DNA of 64,000 bases from positions 186,001 through 250,000 of the forward strand of contig NZ_WMCD01000002.1 of NCBI RefSeq assembly GCF_010994275.1, given 5' to 3'. A program made the translations under genes and the position numbers. Each line of letters begins with the position of its first letter. Position 1 is the first letter of the stretch. Origin of the DNA: Cyclobacterium jeungdonense (GTDB lineage Bacteria > Bacteroidota > Bacteroidia > Cytophagales > Cyclobacteriaceae). Shown here piece after piece: positions 52,389 to 61,469 of this stretch. Under the pieces are notes generated by a model. The model was not told the origin of the DNA, ran no database searches, and saw only the letters and a program-made list of their open reading frames with translations.

Positions 52389-55358
52389 ATGTGTCAAAAA
52401 GTTTATACATTGTCTTTTTGTTTCCTGTTGCTGCTAGCTTCGATTACCGGTGATGGGTTGCGTGCCGCTTCCGATCCTTTTCCCAACGAAAACACCCCTA
52501 AACAGCAGCATTGGGTTGACAGTATTTTTAATTCACTGACTTTTGAAGAAAGGTTAGGGCAACTATTTATGGTGGCAGCCTATTCGAATAAAGGCCCGGA
52601 ACACAAAGAGGAACTTTCTCGCCTGATCCGCGAGGAAAATTTGGGAGGCTTGATATTTTTCCAGGGAGGTCCTGTCCGACAGGCCCATCTGACCAACCAT
52701 TACCAGGATCTGGCTAAAACTCCCCTTTTTATAGCCATGGATGCTGAGTGGGGCATGGGCATGCGCCTGGACAGCGTCTTGCAATTCCCAAAGCAAATGA
52801 CACTGGGTGCGGCCACAGATGATGGATTGGTATACCAAATGGGTCAGGAAATCGCAAGGCAGTTTAAGGAAATGGGCATGCATATTAATTTTGCCCCGGT
52901 AGTAGACGTCAACTCGAATCCGGAGAACCCGGTTATTGGTTACCGGTCTTTTGGTGAACAAAAAAACCTGGTTAGTAGAAAATCCCTGGCCTATATGAAA
53001 GGCATGCAGGATAATGGCGTAATGGCCAATGCAAAACACTTTCCGGGACATGGGGACACCAATGCGGACTCTCACTATACCACTCCTGTAATTTACAACA
53101 GTAAGGAACGGATTTTGGATATTGACTTATATCCCTATCGGGAGCTAATCGATGGGGGATTAATGAGCATCATGGTAGCCCACCTGCATATCCCCAGTCT
53201 GGGAAGTGAAGCAAACCTTCCTACCACCCTGTCACCAAAGGTCGTCACCGAATTACTGAAGGAAGAAATGGGATTTAAGGGGCTGATTTTCACAGATGCC
53301 CTAAATATGAAAGGGGTCAGCAACCTGTACAAGCCTGGGCAGGTGGACTTAAAGGCCCTGCTAGCTGGGAATGATATCCTGCTTTATGCGGAGGATGTAC
53401 CCAAGTCCAAAGCCCTTATTCTGGAAGCAGTGGAATCCGGAATAATAACCAAGGATGAAATAGATCTTCGTATACGAAAAATACTGCATGCCAAATACTG
53501 GGCCGGATTGCATCAAAAACAAGAGGTTGCTACTCAAAAACTGGTAGAAAGGATCAGTAATTTTGGAACGCAGGCACTGATAGAACAGCTCTATGCTGCT
53601 TCCATCACGGTAGTAAACAACCAGGAACAAGCCATCCCAGTGAGGCATCTGGACATGGAACATATGGCATCCCTTACTCTTGGAGGCAGGGGAGAAACGT
53701 TTAAAAACTATCTGGATAAATACACTGAATTCACTCATTTCACTTTACGTTCCAACAGTAATAGGGACAATTACGCTGCAATGGAGCGAAACTTGAAGGA
53801 TTTCGGCACCATAGTAGTAGGCGTGATGGGCATGAGCAATAACCCTAGGAGAAACTTTGGATTAAATACGGAGGAAATCGAGTTCATTAACCGTTTACAG
53901 AACGACCACACGGTTATCACAGTGGTTTTCGGTAATGCCTATGCAGCAGGAAATTTCAAGGACCAGGAAAATCTGATTTTAGCCTATGAGGAAAATGATT
54001 TCACGGAAAGCCTTGCGCCGCAGGTAATTTTTGGGGGAAGAGCAGCAACAGGAAGACTCCCTATTAGTACCACGCAAGCCTGGAGTCAGGGGCACGGCAT
54101 AGGCACACCGCATCTGGACCGATTGGCCTACAGCACCCCCGAAGCCCAGCAAATGGACAGCAGGGTGTTAATACAAATTGATGACCTGATGGAGAAGGCT
54201 ATTTCAACGAGAGCTACACCTGGAGGCACCGTTCTCGTCGCTAAAAATGGTGCGGTGGTCTTCGAAAAATTCTATGGACACCTGGATTACGATCAGAACT
54301 TGCCCGTCACGGACAAAACCATGTACGATCTGGCTTCTCTTACCAAGGTTTTGGCTACCACGCAAGCCATCATGTTTTTAGAAAACCGGGGATTTATTGA
54401 TTTGGATGAACCGTTACAAACATACCTTCCAGAACTCAAAGGAACCAACAAAGCCCCGCTACACATCCGGGATATTTTGACCCATGAAGCCGGCTTGGTC
54501 CCTTACATACCCCATTTCACCAATACCCTGGAAGGGACCGAATGGAAGAAAGAATACTATAGCAATGAAAGGAAGTCCCCGTATACCATTCCTGTAGCCA
54601 AGGGGGTTTTTGCTCATCATGCCCTGCCGGACAGTGTATGGAAATGGACCCTTGCATCCAATCTGAGGTATGCCCGACCCAGAAACGGGAGATACAGTTA
54701 TCGGTATTCAGACGTGGGCATGTACCTGCTACACCGCTTGATTGAGACCCGGGTAAACCAACCTATGAATGAATTTTTGGAACAACATTTTTACGATCCA
54801 TTGGGTATGTACCGGTTTGGTTATTTACCCCTGCAAAAATTCGATCCAAATGAAATAGCTCCTACGGAAGACGATCGAATATTTAGAAAAACCCTGGTCC
54901 AGGGATACGTTCATGACCCCGGAGCAGCATTATATGGCGGGGTGGCAGGTCACGCGGGACTTTTTGGCACGGCAAATGACCTGGCCAAAATGATGCAGAT
55001 GATGCTTCAAGGCGGAAAATATGGTCCGGTAGAACTTCTTAGTTCGGAAACGATAGAAAAATTCACCCGCAAACAATCGTTTCGAAGCCGACGTGCATTA
55101 GGCTGGGACAAACCGGACCCGGAAAAAGACAAAGGGCCCACCGGTAATCTGGCTTCCTTAAGTACGTTTGGCCACACCGGTTTTACAGGCACCGCTGCCT
55201 GGGCCGATCCGGAAAACCAGTTGATTTATGTTTTCCTATCCAACAGGGTGCATCCCGACGCAGGAAACAACCGCCTGCTACGAGAAAACATTCGTTCAGA
55301 TATTCAAGACATTATCTATAAATCCATAAAAAGTGAGTTCCTTTTGGCTGGAAAATGA
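52389..55358 (+). CDS. GH3 (NagZ-like) glycosidase fused to a serine beta-lactamase-fold domain
   Basis: 989 residues. Signal peptide to about residue 28. The GH3 domain (about 35-385) has KHFPGHGDTNADSH near 216, the NagZ-specific loop with its catalytic His, and FTDALNMKGV with the nucleophile Asp near 302, so it should remove N-acetylglucosamine from muropeptides. A GH3 C-terminal-like region follows (about 400-590). The last part (about 600-985) is a class C beta-lactamase/DD-peptidase fold with SLTKV near 649, YSDVG near 773 and HTGFTGT near 928. The fusion is known in Bacteroidota and probably acts on peptidoglycan outside the cytoplasm. bshA follows after 62 bases. Confidence 0.88.
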   Translation: MCQKVYTLSFCFLLLLASITGDGLRAASDPFPNENTPKQQHWVDSIFNSLTFEERLGQLFMVAAYSNKGPEHKEELSRLIREENLGGLIFFQGGPVRQAHLTNHYQDLAKTPLFIAMDAEWGMGMRLDSVLQFPKQMTLGAATDDGLVYQMGQEIARQFKEMGMHINFAPVVDVNSNPENPVIGYRSFGEQKNLVSRKSLAYMKGMQDNGVMANAKHFPGHGDTNADSHYTTPVIYNSKERILDIDLYPYRELIDGGLMSIMVAHLHIPSLGSEANLPTTLSPKVVTELLKEEMGFKGLIFTDALNMKGVSNLYKPGQVDLKALLAGNDILLYAEDVPKSKALILEAVESGIITKDEIDLRIRKILHAKYWAGLHQKQEVATQKLVERISNFGTQALIEQLYAASITVVNNQEQAIPVRHLDMEHMASLTLGGRGETFKNYLDKYTEFTHFTLRSNSNRDNYAAMERNLKDFGTIVVGVMGMSNNPRRNFGLNTEEIEFINRLQNDHTVITVVFGNAYAAGNFKDQENLILAYEENDFTESLAPQVIFGGRAATGRLPISTTQAWSQGHGIGTPHLDRLAYSTPEAQQMDSRVLIQIDDLMEKAISTRATPGGTVLVAKNGAVVFEKFYGHLDYDQNLPVTDKTMYDLASLTKVLATTQAIMFLENRGFIDLDEPLQTYLPELKGTNKAPLHIRDILTHEAGLVPYIPHFTNTLEGTEWKKEYYSNERKSPYTIPVAKGVFAHHALPDSVWKWTLASNLRYARPRNGRYSYRYSDVGMYLLHRLIETRVNQPMNEFLEQHFYDPLGMYRFGYLPLQKFDPNEIAPTEDDRIFRKTLVQGYVHDPGAALYGGVAGHAGLFGTANDLAKMMQMMLQGGKYGPVELLSSETIEKFTRKQSFRSRRALGWDKPDPEKDKGPTGNLASLSTFGHTGFTGTAAWADPENQLIYVFLSNRVHPDAGNNRLLRENIRSDIQDIIYKSIKSEFLLAGK

Positions 55359-55420
55359 ACAAAACAATATAGTTAGTGTGTTGATCAGGGATAAAATAGA
55401 CTTCACAAAAATCTTATAGG

Positions 55421-56563
55421 ATGAAAATCGGGATCGTCTGTTACCCCACCTTCGGTGGCAGCGGAGTAGTCGCAACTGAATTAGGCAAAGCGCTAGCCGC
55501 TAAAGGTCATCAGATTCATTTTATTACCTACAGCCAACCAACCAGACTAGATTTTTTTAGCGAAAATCTCTTTTACCACGAGGTGGATATAAAGAGCTAC
55601 CCACTTTTTGAACATGCCCCTTACGAACTGGCACTGGCCAGCAAAATGGTAAACGTAGTAAAATACGAACAATTGGACTTGCTTCACGTTCATTACGCGA
55701 TTCCCCATGCTTCTGCGGCCTACATGGCCAAACAAATTTTAAAGCGGCAGGGAATTATCATTCCGGTAATGACTACCTTACATGGCACAGACATTACGCT
55801 AGTGGGAAAAGACCCAAGCTATGAACCCGTTGTCACCTTCAGCATCAATGAATCGGATGGCGTAACAGCCGTGTCGGAAGACCTAAAAAAAGACACCTTG
55901 CTGCATTTTGATGTAGACAATCACATAGAAGTTATCCCCAATTTTATTGACCTGAACCGATTTAAAAAACAAAAGAAAGAACATTTTAAGCGGGCCATTT
56001 GCCCACATGATGAAAAACTCATGGTGCACACCTCCAATTTCCGCAAAGTGAAACGGGTGGATGATGTGATCCGGGTTTTTTTTGAAGTACGAAAGGCCAT
56101 CCCATGCAAACTTTTACTGGTCGGGGATGGTCCGGAAAGAGATAAAATGGAAAGGCTATGCCGACAACTGGGTACCTGCGATGATATCCGATTTTTGGGT
56201 AAATTGGAGGCTGTAGAAGAAGTGCTCTCTGTTGCAGATCTGTTTATCATGCCTTCCGAAAAAGAAAGTTTCGGATTGGCCGCTTTGGAAGCCATGGCCT
56301 GTGAAGTTCCCTTGTTGACCAGTAATGTTGGCGGAATTCCAGAATTGAATATTAATGGAGAAACCGGTTTTTTATGCGAAGTCGGAAATATCGAAGAAAT
56401 GACCGAAAAAGCACTCATTATTCTGGACGATAAAAACCTTCCTGTTTTTAAAAAAAATGCCCTTGCCAGAGCCAAGAAATTCGATGTTTCTGCAGTTTTA
56501 CCCTTATACGAGGCATTTTACACAAAAACGATAGAAAATACGTTGCTTGCGCAAAATCAATGA
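55421..56563 (+). CDS. bshA: N-acetyl-alpha-D-glucosaminyl L-malate synthase BshA
   Basis: 380 residues, GT4 family glycosyltransferase. The opening IGIVCYPTFGGSGVVATELG with the BshA-specific GGSG loop, LLHVHYAIPHA, TLHGTDITLVG and the ADLFIMPSEKESFGLAALEAM nucleotide-sugar site support the call. BshA joins GlcNAc from UDP-GlcNAc to L-malate, the first step of bacillithiol, the main low-molecular-weight thiol in many Bacteroidota and Firmicutes. The adjacent GH3 enzyme can release GlcNAc, but a link is not shown. bshB and bshC are not in the window. Confidence 0.9.
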   Translation: MKIGIVCYPTFGGSGVVATELGKALAAKGHQIHFITYSQPTRLDFFSENLFYHEVDIKSYPLFEHAPYELALASKMVNVVKYEQLDLLHVHYAIPHASAAYMAKQILKRQGIIIPVMTTLHGTDITLVGKDPSYEPVVTFSINESDGVTAVSEDLKKDTLLHFDVDNHIEVIPNFIDLNRFKKQKKEHFKRAICPHDEKLMVHTSNFRKVKRVDDVIRVFFEVRKAIPCKLLLVGDGPERDKMERLCRQLGTCDDIRFLGKLEAVEEVLSVADLFIMPSEKESFGLAALEAMACEVPLLTSNVGGIPELNINGETGFLCEVGNIEEMTEKALIILDDKNLPVFKKNALARAKKFDVSAVLPLYEAFYTKTIENTLLAQNQ

Positions 56564-56705
56564 TTAAAATCAGGTATGTTTTTTGCTTTTTTTGAAACCA
56601 GCTGCGGTCCTCAATACGTTAAATTGACAAATAATACCAAATGATGGTTTTAATGCCTACATTAGTTAGTAAAAGAACGCACATTGACCAAAAGTTATAT
56701 AAAGA

Positions 56706-57335
56706 ATGAAAAAAATTGGAAGATTGGATCGGCCAGATAATAACGGTTCCGCCAAAATGTTTACCAATCCAGTTTTGGAAAAACTTAGCAGAACCCATAT
56801 CAGCATACCCATCGCCATTTTTATAGGTGTAGGTGTTTTTTCGCTGTATTTTGGAGTTTTTACATCCACCATCTCCTTCTGGACAGGAGCAGGATTACTA
56901 TTGAGTGGCTTTTTGTTCTTTACGTTCGTGGAATACCTGTTGCACAGATATCTTTATCACATGGTACCCGATACCCACTGGAAGGACAAATTGCAGTATT
57001 CCGTCCATGGGGTACACCACGACTACCCGAAAGACAAAGACCGGCTGGCCATGCCTCCTCTTATTTCCAGCCTATATGCGGTTATCCTATATTTCCTTTT
57101 TGATTTCATCATGGGAGAGATGGTTTTTTATTTTCTTCCTGGATTTTTATTGGGTTACGCGCTGTACCTGGGGGTCCATTATACAGTCCACGCTTACCAG
57201 CCGCCAAAAAATTTCCTAAAAATTTTATGGGTCAATCATGCCATTCACCATTACAAAGACCCAGACGTAGCATTTGGGGTTAGCACCCCGCTTTGGGATT
57301 ATGTATTTGGCACTGCTCCGAAAAACACTAAATAA
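56706..57335 (+). CDS. Fatty acid hydroxylase/sterol desaturase family membrane protein
   Basis: 209 residues. Three to four membrane helices and the eight-histidine di-iron pattern: HRYLYH (near 79-84), HGVHHDYP (near 102), HYTVHAY (near 158) and NHAIHHYKDPD (near 180). FVEYLLHRYLYHMVPDTH is typical of fatty acid 2-hydroxylase-like proteins that modify sphingolipid or ceramide acyl chains. Some Bacteroidota make sphingolipids, so this is a plausible role but not shown here. It follows bshA after a gap of 142 bases. Confidence 0.85.
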   Translation: MKKIGRLDRPDNNGSAKMFTNPVLEKLSRTHISIPIAIFIGVGVFSLYFGVFTSTISFWTGAGLLLSGFLFFTFVEYLLHRYLYHMVPDTHWKDKLQYSVHGVHHDYPKDKDRLAMPPLISSLYAVILYFLFDFIMGEMVFYFLPGFLLGYALYLGVHYTVHAYQPPKNFLKILWVNHAIHHYKDPDVAFGVSTPLWDYVFGTAPKNTK

Positions 57336-57467
57336 AAAGCACTTTATCGCCAATACACTGGGGCTGAATTTGATCATTCATAAAGGTGTTTGTGATGGTC
57401 TTTTCAAAATGGGTCAAATCATCAATCCCGATTTCTAAAGAAATTGCTCATTTTTTCAACACTATTA

Positions 57468-58286
57468 ATGACGACGATAAGTATAATTGGATTAGGTTGG
57501 TTGGGACTGCCTCTCGCCAAATTTCTTCAGCAGAAAGGGTTTTCGATAAAGGGAAGTACCCGAAACCTAAACAAAAAGGAGCAACTGGATCGTCAGGGAA
57601 TTGTGGCGGACCAACTGTCTCTAAATCCCGACCTGGAGGGAACCTTTCCCTCCAGGCTTTTTGAGACAGATCTATTATTTATTAATATCCCTCCAGCTCG
57701 CCGCACCAAGTCAGATGATTTTCATCCGCAGCAAATTCAGTACCTTAAGCAAGTAATCAGGGAATTTGGCATTGGAAAAGTAGTGTATGTGAGTGCTACC
57801 TCCGTTTACCCCAGCCAAAACCAAATCGCCAGAGAAACTGATCCACTTACTGCGGAAACTACGGGTAACCCCGCTTTATGGCATGCCGAGCGGCTTTTGT
57901 GGGAAGAAAAAACCTATGACCTTTCGGTTATTCGGTTTGGAGGACTATTGGGGGATGACCGCGTTCCAGGAAGGTATTTCTCCGGAAAACAAGAAGTTCC
58001 CGGGCACCCTCCGGTCAATTACATTCACCGAAAAGATGCGGTCCAGGCCATTTATTGGCTAATCGACCAACATCTCTGGAATGAAACATTTAACATTGTC
58101 AGCCCCGAGCACCCCGCTAAAAAAGTCCTTTTCGAAAAAAATGCAGCAGAACTAGGCTTTCCGCCTCCTGCCAGTTATGAAAGTCCTCCTGCGCAAAAAT
58201 GGAAAGAAATTTCCAGTGAAAAATGGCAGCAAACCGGTTTTCAGTTTGAATATCCAAACCCTTTGGATTTTTCCTATTTCGGATAA
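57468..58286 (+). CDS. NAD(P)-binding epimerase-like (extended SDR) protein
   Basis: 272 residues from ATG 57468; a TTG at 57444 adds eight residues without merit. IIGLGWLGLPLAKFL is a Rossmann GxGxxG loop, followed by a short dinucleotide-binding half; YVSATSVYPSQNQ holds the Ser and Tyr region of the SDR active site, though the usual YxxxK is replaced by HAERLLWEE, so it is an atypical member. The INYIHRKDAVQAI string is typical of the substrate half. Relatives are annotated as NAD-dependent epimerases, but substrate and catalytic competence are uncertain. Confidence 0.75.
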   Translation: MTTISIIGLGWLGLPLAKFLQQKGFSIKGSTRNLNKKEQLDRQGIVADQLSLNPDLEGTFPSRLFETDLLFINIPPARRTKSDDFHPQQIQYLKQVIREFGIGKVVYVSATSVYPSQNQIARETDPLTAETTGNPALWHAERLLWEEKTYDLSVIRFGGLLGDDRVPGRYFSGKQEVPGHPPVNYIHRKDAVQAIYWLIDQHLWNETFNIVSPEHPAKKVLFEKNAAELGFPPPASYESPPAQKWKEISSEKWQQTGFQFEYPNPLDFSYFG

Positions 58287-58523
58287 AGATGCCAGGCATT
58301 CATTTCCCGACCCACGATCCCCTTCGGGTTTATTACCCCGAAATCAGCCCATTTCTGAAAATCTTATCTTTTTTTGACTCAATCCTAGTCCTGATATCAA
58401 GGAATTCAGAATCAACTTTTACGAAAGACATAAGAAAAAAAGGATATACTACCATATTTATAAATACAAACTATTATATGGACACCAAAAAACGGAAATG
58501 CTGATTATCAGTAATATTTGTAT

Positions 58524-58539
58524 AACCGCATATGCGGTT
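58524..58539. promoter_or_regulatory. Perfect 16-base palindrome upstream of sucA
   Basis: AACCGCATATGCGGTT is its own reverse complement and is followed by TTTATT. It lies 22 bases before the -7-like motif and 51 bases before the sucA start. It could end the upstream transcript or be a repressor/activator site for the dehydrogenase operon. Confidence 0.5.
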
Positions 58540-58561
58540 TTTATTAAATAACATAATGACT

Positions 58562-58569
58562 TAATTTTG
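58562..58569 (+). promoter_or_regulatory. Bacteroidota-type -7 motif of sucA operon
   Basis: TAATTTTG fits TAnnTTTG and lies 20 bases before ATG 58590, which implies a leader of about 14 bases. The T-rich stretch at 58537-58543 is at about the distance of a -33 element. Confidence 0.45.
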
Positions 58570-58589
58570 ATTTCTGAACATATCAAACT

Positions 58590-61382
58590 ATGGATAAATA
58601 TTCTTATATCTCCAATGCCCATGTAGCCTATATCGACGAGCTTTATGAAGATTACCGAACGGACCCAGAATCCGTTGACAGCAGTTGGAAGGCATTCTTC
58701 GATGGATTTGAATTTGCAATAAACAAATACGGGGAAGATGAAAATGGTGGTGCCGAAGCAGGGAGCAGTACTGCCATTAATGGCAACCTGGCTACCAAAG
58801 GCACCATCATGGACATGGAGCGATTGCCAAAGGAAATAAAAGTCAGAGCGCTGATCCATGCCTACCGTTCCCGGGCGCATTTGCGCTCCAAAACCAATCC
58901 GGTAAGGGAAAGAAGAGACCGGAAGGCGCTTTTGGATTTGGATGATTTTGGGTTAGATAAGAATGATCTGGACACTGTATTCCAGGCCGGGAACGAGATC
59001 GGTATAGGTGATGCCAAGCTATCCAAAATCATTGAATCCCTGAAAATCATCTATGAAGGATCCATGGGGTTTGAATACCTCTACATACGCGATCCCGAAA
59101 TGCTGGATTGGTTTCGGATCAAAGTAGAAAAGGAAGCCCTGGAATTCAATCCTCCTCTGGAGGATAAAAAGAGAATCTTATCCAAGCTGAATGAGGCTGT
59201 TGTCTTTGAAAATTTTCTCCATACCAAGTATTTGGGACAAAAGCGATTTTCATTGGAAGGTGGAGAGAGCACCATCCCTTTTTTGGATGCCCTTATCAAT
59301 AAAGCGGCTGATCTGGGAGTGGATGAAGTGATGATCGGAATGGCCCACCGGGGGCGTCTGAATGTCCTGGCAAACATCATGGGAAAAACCTATGAGCAAA
59401 TCTTCTCGGAATTTGAGGGAACGGCAAAACCGGACCTGACCATGGGGGATGGGGATGTGAAGTACCATATGGGGTTTTCTTCCGAGGTTCCTGCTAAAAA
59501 CGAAAAGCTGATGATCCTGAAACTGGCGCCAAACCCCTCCCACCTGGAAGCGGTCAACCCAGTAGTAGAAGGCTTTGTACGTGCTAAAATCGACGACCAT
59601 TACCAGGGTGACGAAGACAAAATGATTCCGATCCTGATTCATGGCGATTCCGCCGTAGCTGGACAAGGAATCGTGTATGAAGTTACCCAAATGGCGAATC
59701 TAAAAGGCTATTATACCGGTGGTACTATACATTTCGTTATCAATAACCAGGTAGGGTTTACGACGGATTTTGACGATGCCCGAAGTTCCATTTATTGTAC
59801 GGATGTAGCCAAGATCATTGATGCCCCGGTCATTCATGTGAATGGAGATGATCCGGAAGCGGTGGTTTATGCTGCCAAACTTGCTGTTGAATTCCGCCAG
59901 AAATTCAATCAGGACATTTTTATAGACATGGTCTGCTACCGAAGACACGGTCACAACGAATCGGATGAACCCAAATTTACGCAGCCGGAATTATACAATC
60001 TGATTTCCAAACACCCCAACCCAAGAGAGATTTATAATAAAACCTTACTCGAAAGGGGGCAGGTAGACGCGAAGCTGGCCAAGCAAATGGATAAAGAGTT
60101 TCGGCAACTGCTTCAGGATCGATTAAATATGGTCAAAGAAAAACCCTTGCCCTATACCTTTTCCCCTTTTGAAAAAGCATGGAAAGCGTTAGAAAGGGCC
60201 AAACCGGAGGATTTTGAGAAATCCCCGGAAACGGCCATTCCTCTGGAATATATTGAAAAAGTCGCCGAAGCACTTACCTATCTGCCAAAAGGCTTTAAAC
60301 CCATCAAGCAGATTGAAGCCCAGCTTAAGCAACGAAAGGAAATGTTTTTCCAAACCAAAACCCTGAATTGGGCGGCGGCGGAGCTATTAGCCTATGGATC
60401 CTTGCTTTTGGATGGCAAAACCGTTCGAATTACCGGTCAGGATTGCCAACGGGGCACCTTTTCCCATCGGCATGCGGTAGTACACGACGCCAACACCAAC
60501 AAGCCACATAATTCCCTGAAAGAACTCAAAGAAAGTAAAGGGAAATTTTACATTTACAATTCACTGTTATCAGAATACGCTGTTTTGGGCTTTGAATACG
60601 GGTATGCCATGGCAAACCCGAATGCACTGACGGTCTGGGAAGCCCAGTTTGGTGACTTTGCCAACGGTGCCCAAACCATGATCGACCAATTCATCACCTC
60701 AGGGGAATCCAAGTGGCAAAAAATGAATGGATTGGTCATGCTTTTGCCTCATGGGTATGAAGGGCAGGGTCCGGAACATTCCAATGCCCGACCGGAACGT
60801 TTTCTTCAGTTGGCAGCAGAGTACAACGTAATCGTTGCCAATATCACGGAACCCTCCAACTTCTTCCATTTGTTGCGACGTCAACTGGCGTGGAATTTCA
60901 GAAAGCCCTGCATTGTCATGTCTCCCAAATCTCTGCTACGACATCCTAAAGTAATGTCCCCGATTGCAGAATTCACCAAGGGTGGATTTCGGGAAGTCCT
61001 GGTAGACGATCAGGTCGATGTAAAAAAAGTAAAACGCATCGTCCTTTGTTCGGGAAAGATCTATTACGACCTAATTGAGATGCGGGAAAAAGAAAAGGTA
61101 GAAGATGTGGCTATCATTCGCCTGGAGCAAATCCACCCACTTCCCAAAAACCAGCTATTAGATGCCGTAAATAAATACGGAAAGAAAGCCGAAACCATTT
61201 GGGTTCAGGAGGAGCCGGAAAACATGGGCTACTGGGCCTTTATTGTCAGGAATTTATTTAAAGATCTCAACATGGATGTCATAGCCCGAAAGCCAAGTGC
61301 TTCTCCCGCTACCGGCTATCATAAGGTCCATCTGGAAGAACAAAAGCAAATTTTGGAAAAAGCTTTAAAAATTAATTCTTAA
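58590..61382 (+). CDS. sucA: 2-oxoglutarate dehydrogenase E1 component
   Basis: 930 residues, normal length. N-terminal YSYISNAHVAYIDELYEDY is the E1o tail that binds E2/E3; the thiamine diphosphate module has AHRGRLNVLAN, HGDSAVAGQG and the GDD-containing region (HVNGDDPEAV); C-terminal transketolase-like and 2-oxoacid-binding parts follow, with HGYEGQGPEHSNARPERFLQ and the terminal EEPENMGYWAF. It decarboxylates 2-oxoglutarate in the TCA cycle and passes succinyl to the E2 lipoyl group. sucB and lpd follow on the same strand after gaps of 87 and 63 bases, so all three parts of the complex are encoded together. Confidence 0.95.
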   Translation: MDKYSYISNAHVAYIDELYEDYRTDPESVDSSWKAFFDGFEFAINKYGEDENGGAEAGSSTAINGNLATKGTIMDMERLPKEIKVRALIHAYRSRAHLRSKTNPVRERRDRKALLDLDDFGLDKNDLDTVFQAGNEIGIGDAKLSKIIESLKIIYEGSMGFEYLYIRDPEMLDWFRIKVEKEALEFNPPLEDKKRILSKLNEAVVFENFLHTKYLGQKRFSLEGGESTIPFLDALINKAADLGVDEVMIGMAHRGRLNVLANIMGKTYEQIFSEFEGTAKPDLTMGDGDVKYHMGFSSEVPAKNEKLMILKLAPNPSHLEAVNPVVEGFVRAKIDDHYQGDEDKMIPILIHGDSAVAGQGIVYEVTQMANLKGYYTGGTIHFVINNQVGFTTDFDDARSSIYCTDVAKIIDAPVIHVNGDDPEAVVYAAKLAVEFRQKFNQDIFIDMVCYRRHGHNESDEPKFTQPELYNLISKHPNPREIYNKTLLERGQVDAKLAKQMDKEFRQLLQDRLNMVKEKPLPYTFSPFEKAWKALERAKPEDFEKSPETAIPLEYIEKVAEALTYLPKGFKPIKQIEAQLKQRKEMFFQTKTLNWAAAELLAYGSLLLDGKTVRITGQDCQRGTFSHRHAVVHDANTNKPHNSLKELKESKGKFYIYNSLLSEYAVLGFEYGYAMANPNALTVWEAQFGDFANGAQTMIDQFITSGESKWQKMNGLVMLLPHGYEGQGPEHSNARPERFLQLAAEYNVIVANITEPSNFFHLLRRQLAWNFRKPCIVMSPKSLLRHPKVMSPIAEFTKGGFREVLVDDQVDVKKVKRIVLCSGKIYYDLIEMREKEKVEDVAIIRLEQIHPLPKNQLLDAVNKYGKKAETIWVQEEPENMGYWAFIVRNLFKDLNMDVIARKPSASPATGYHKVHLEEQKQILEKALKINS

Positions 61383-61469
61383 TTTCCCTTTTCATTTTCA
61401 GTTTATAACATTAATCGAGATAAATGCTAACCGGAACTTATGCATGATCCGGTAAAAATCAAATAACCG

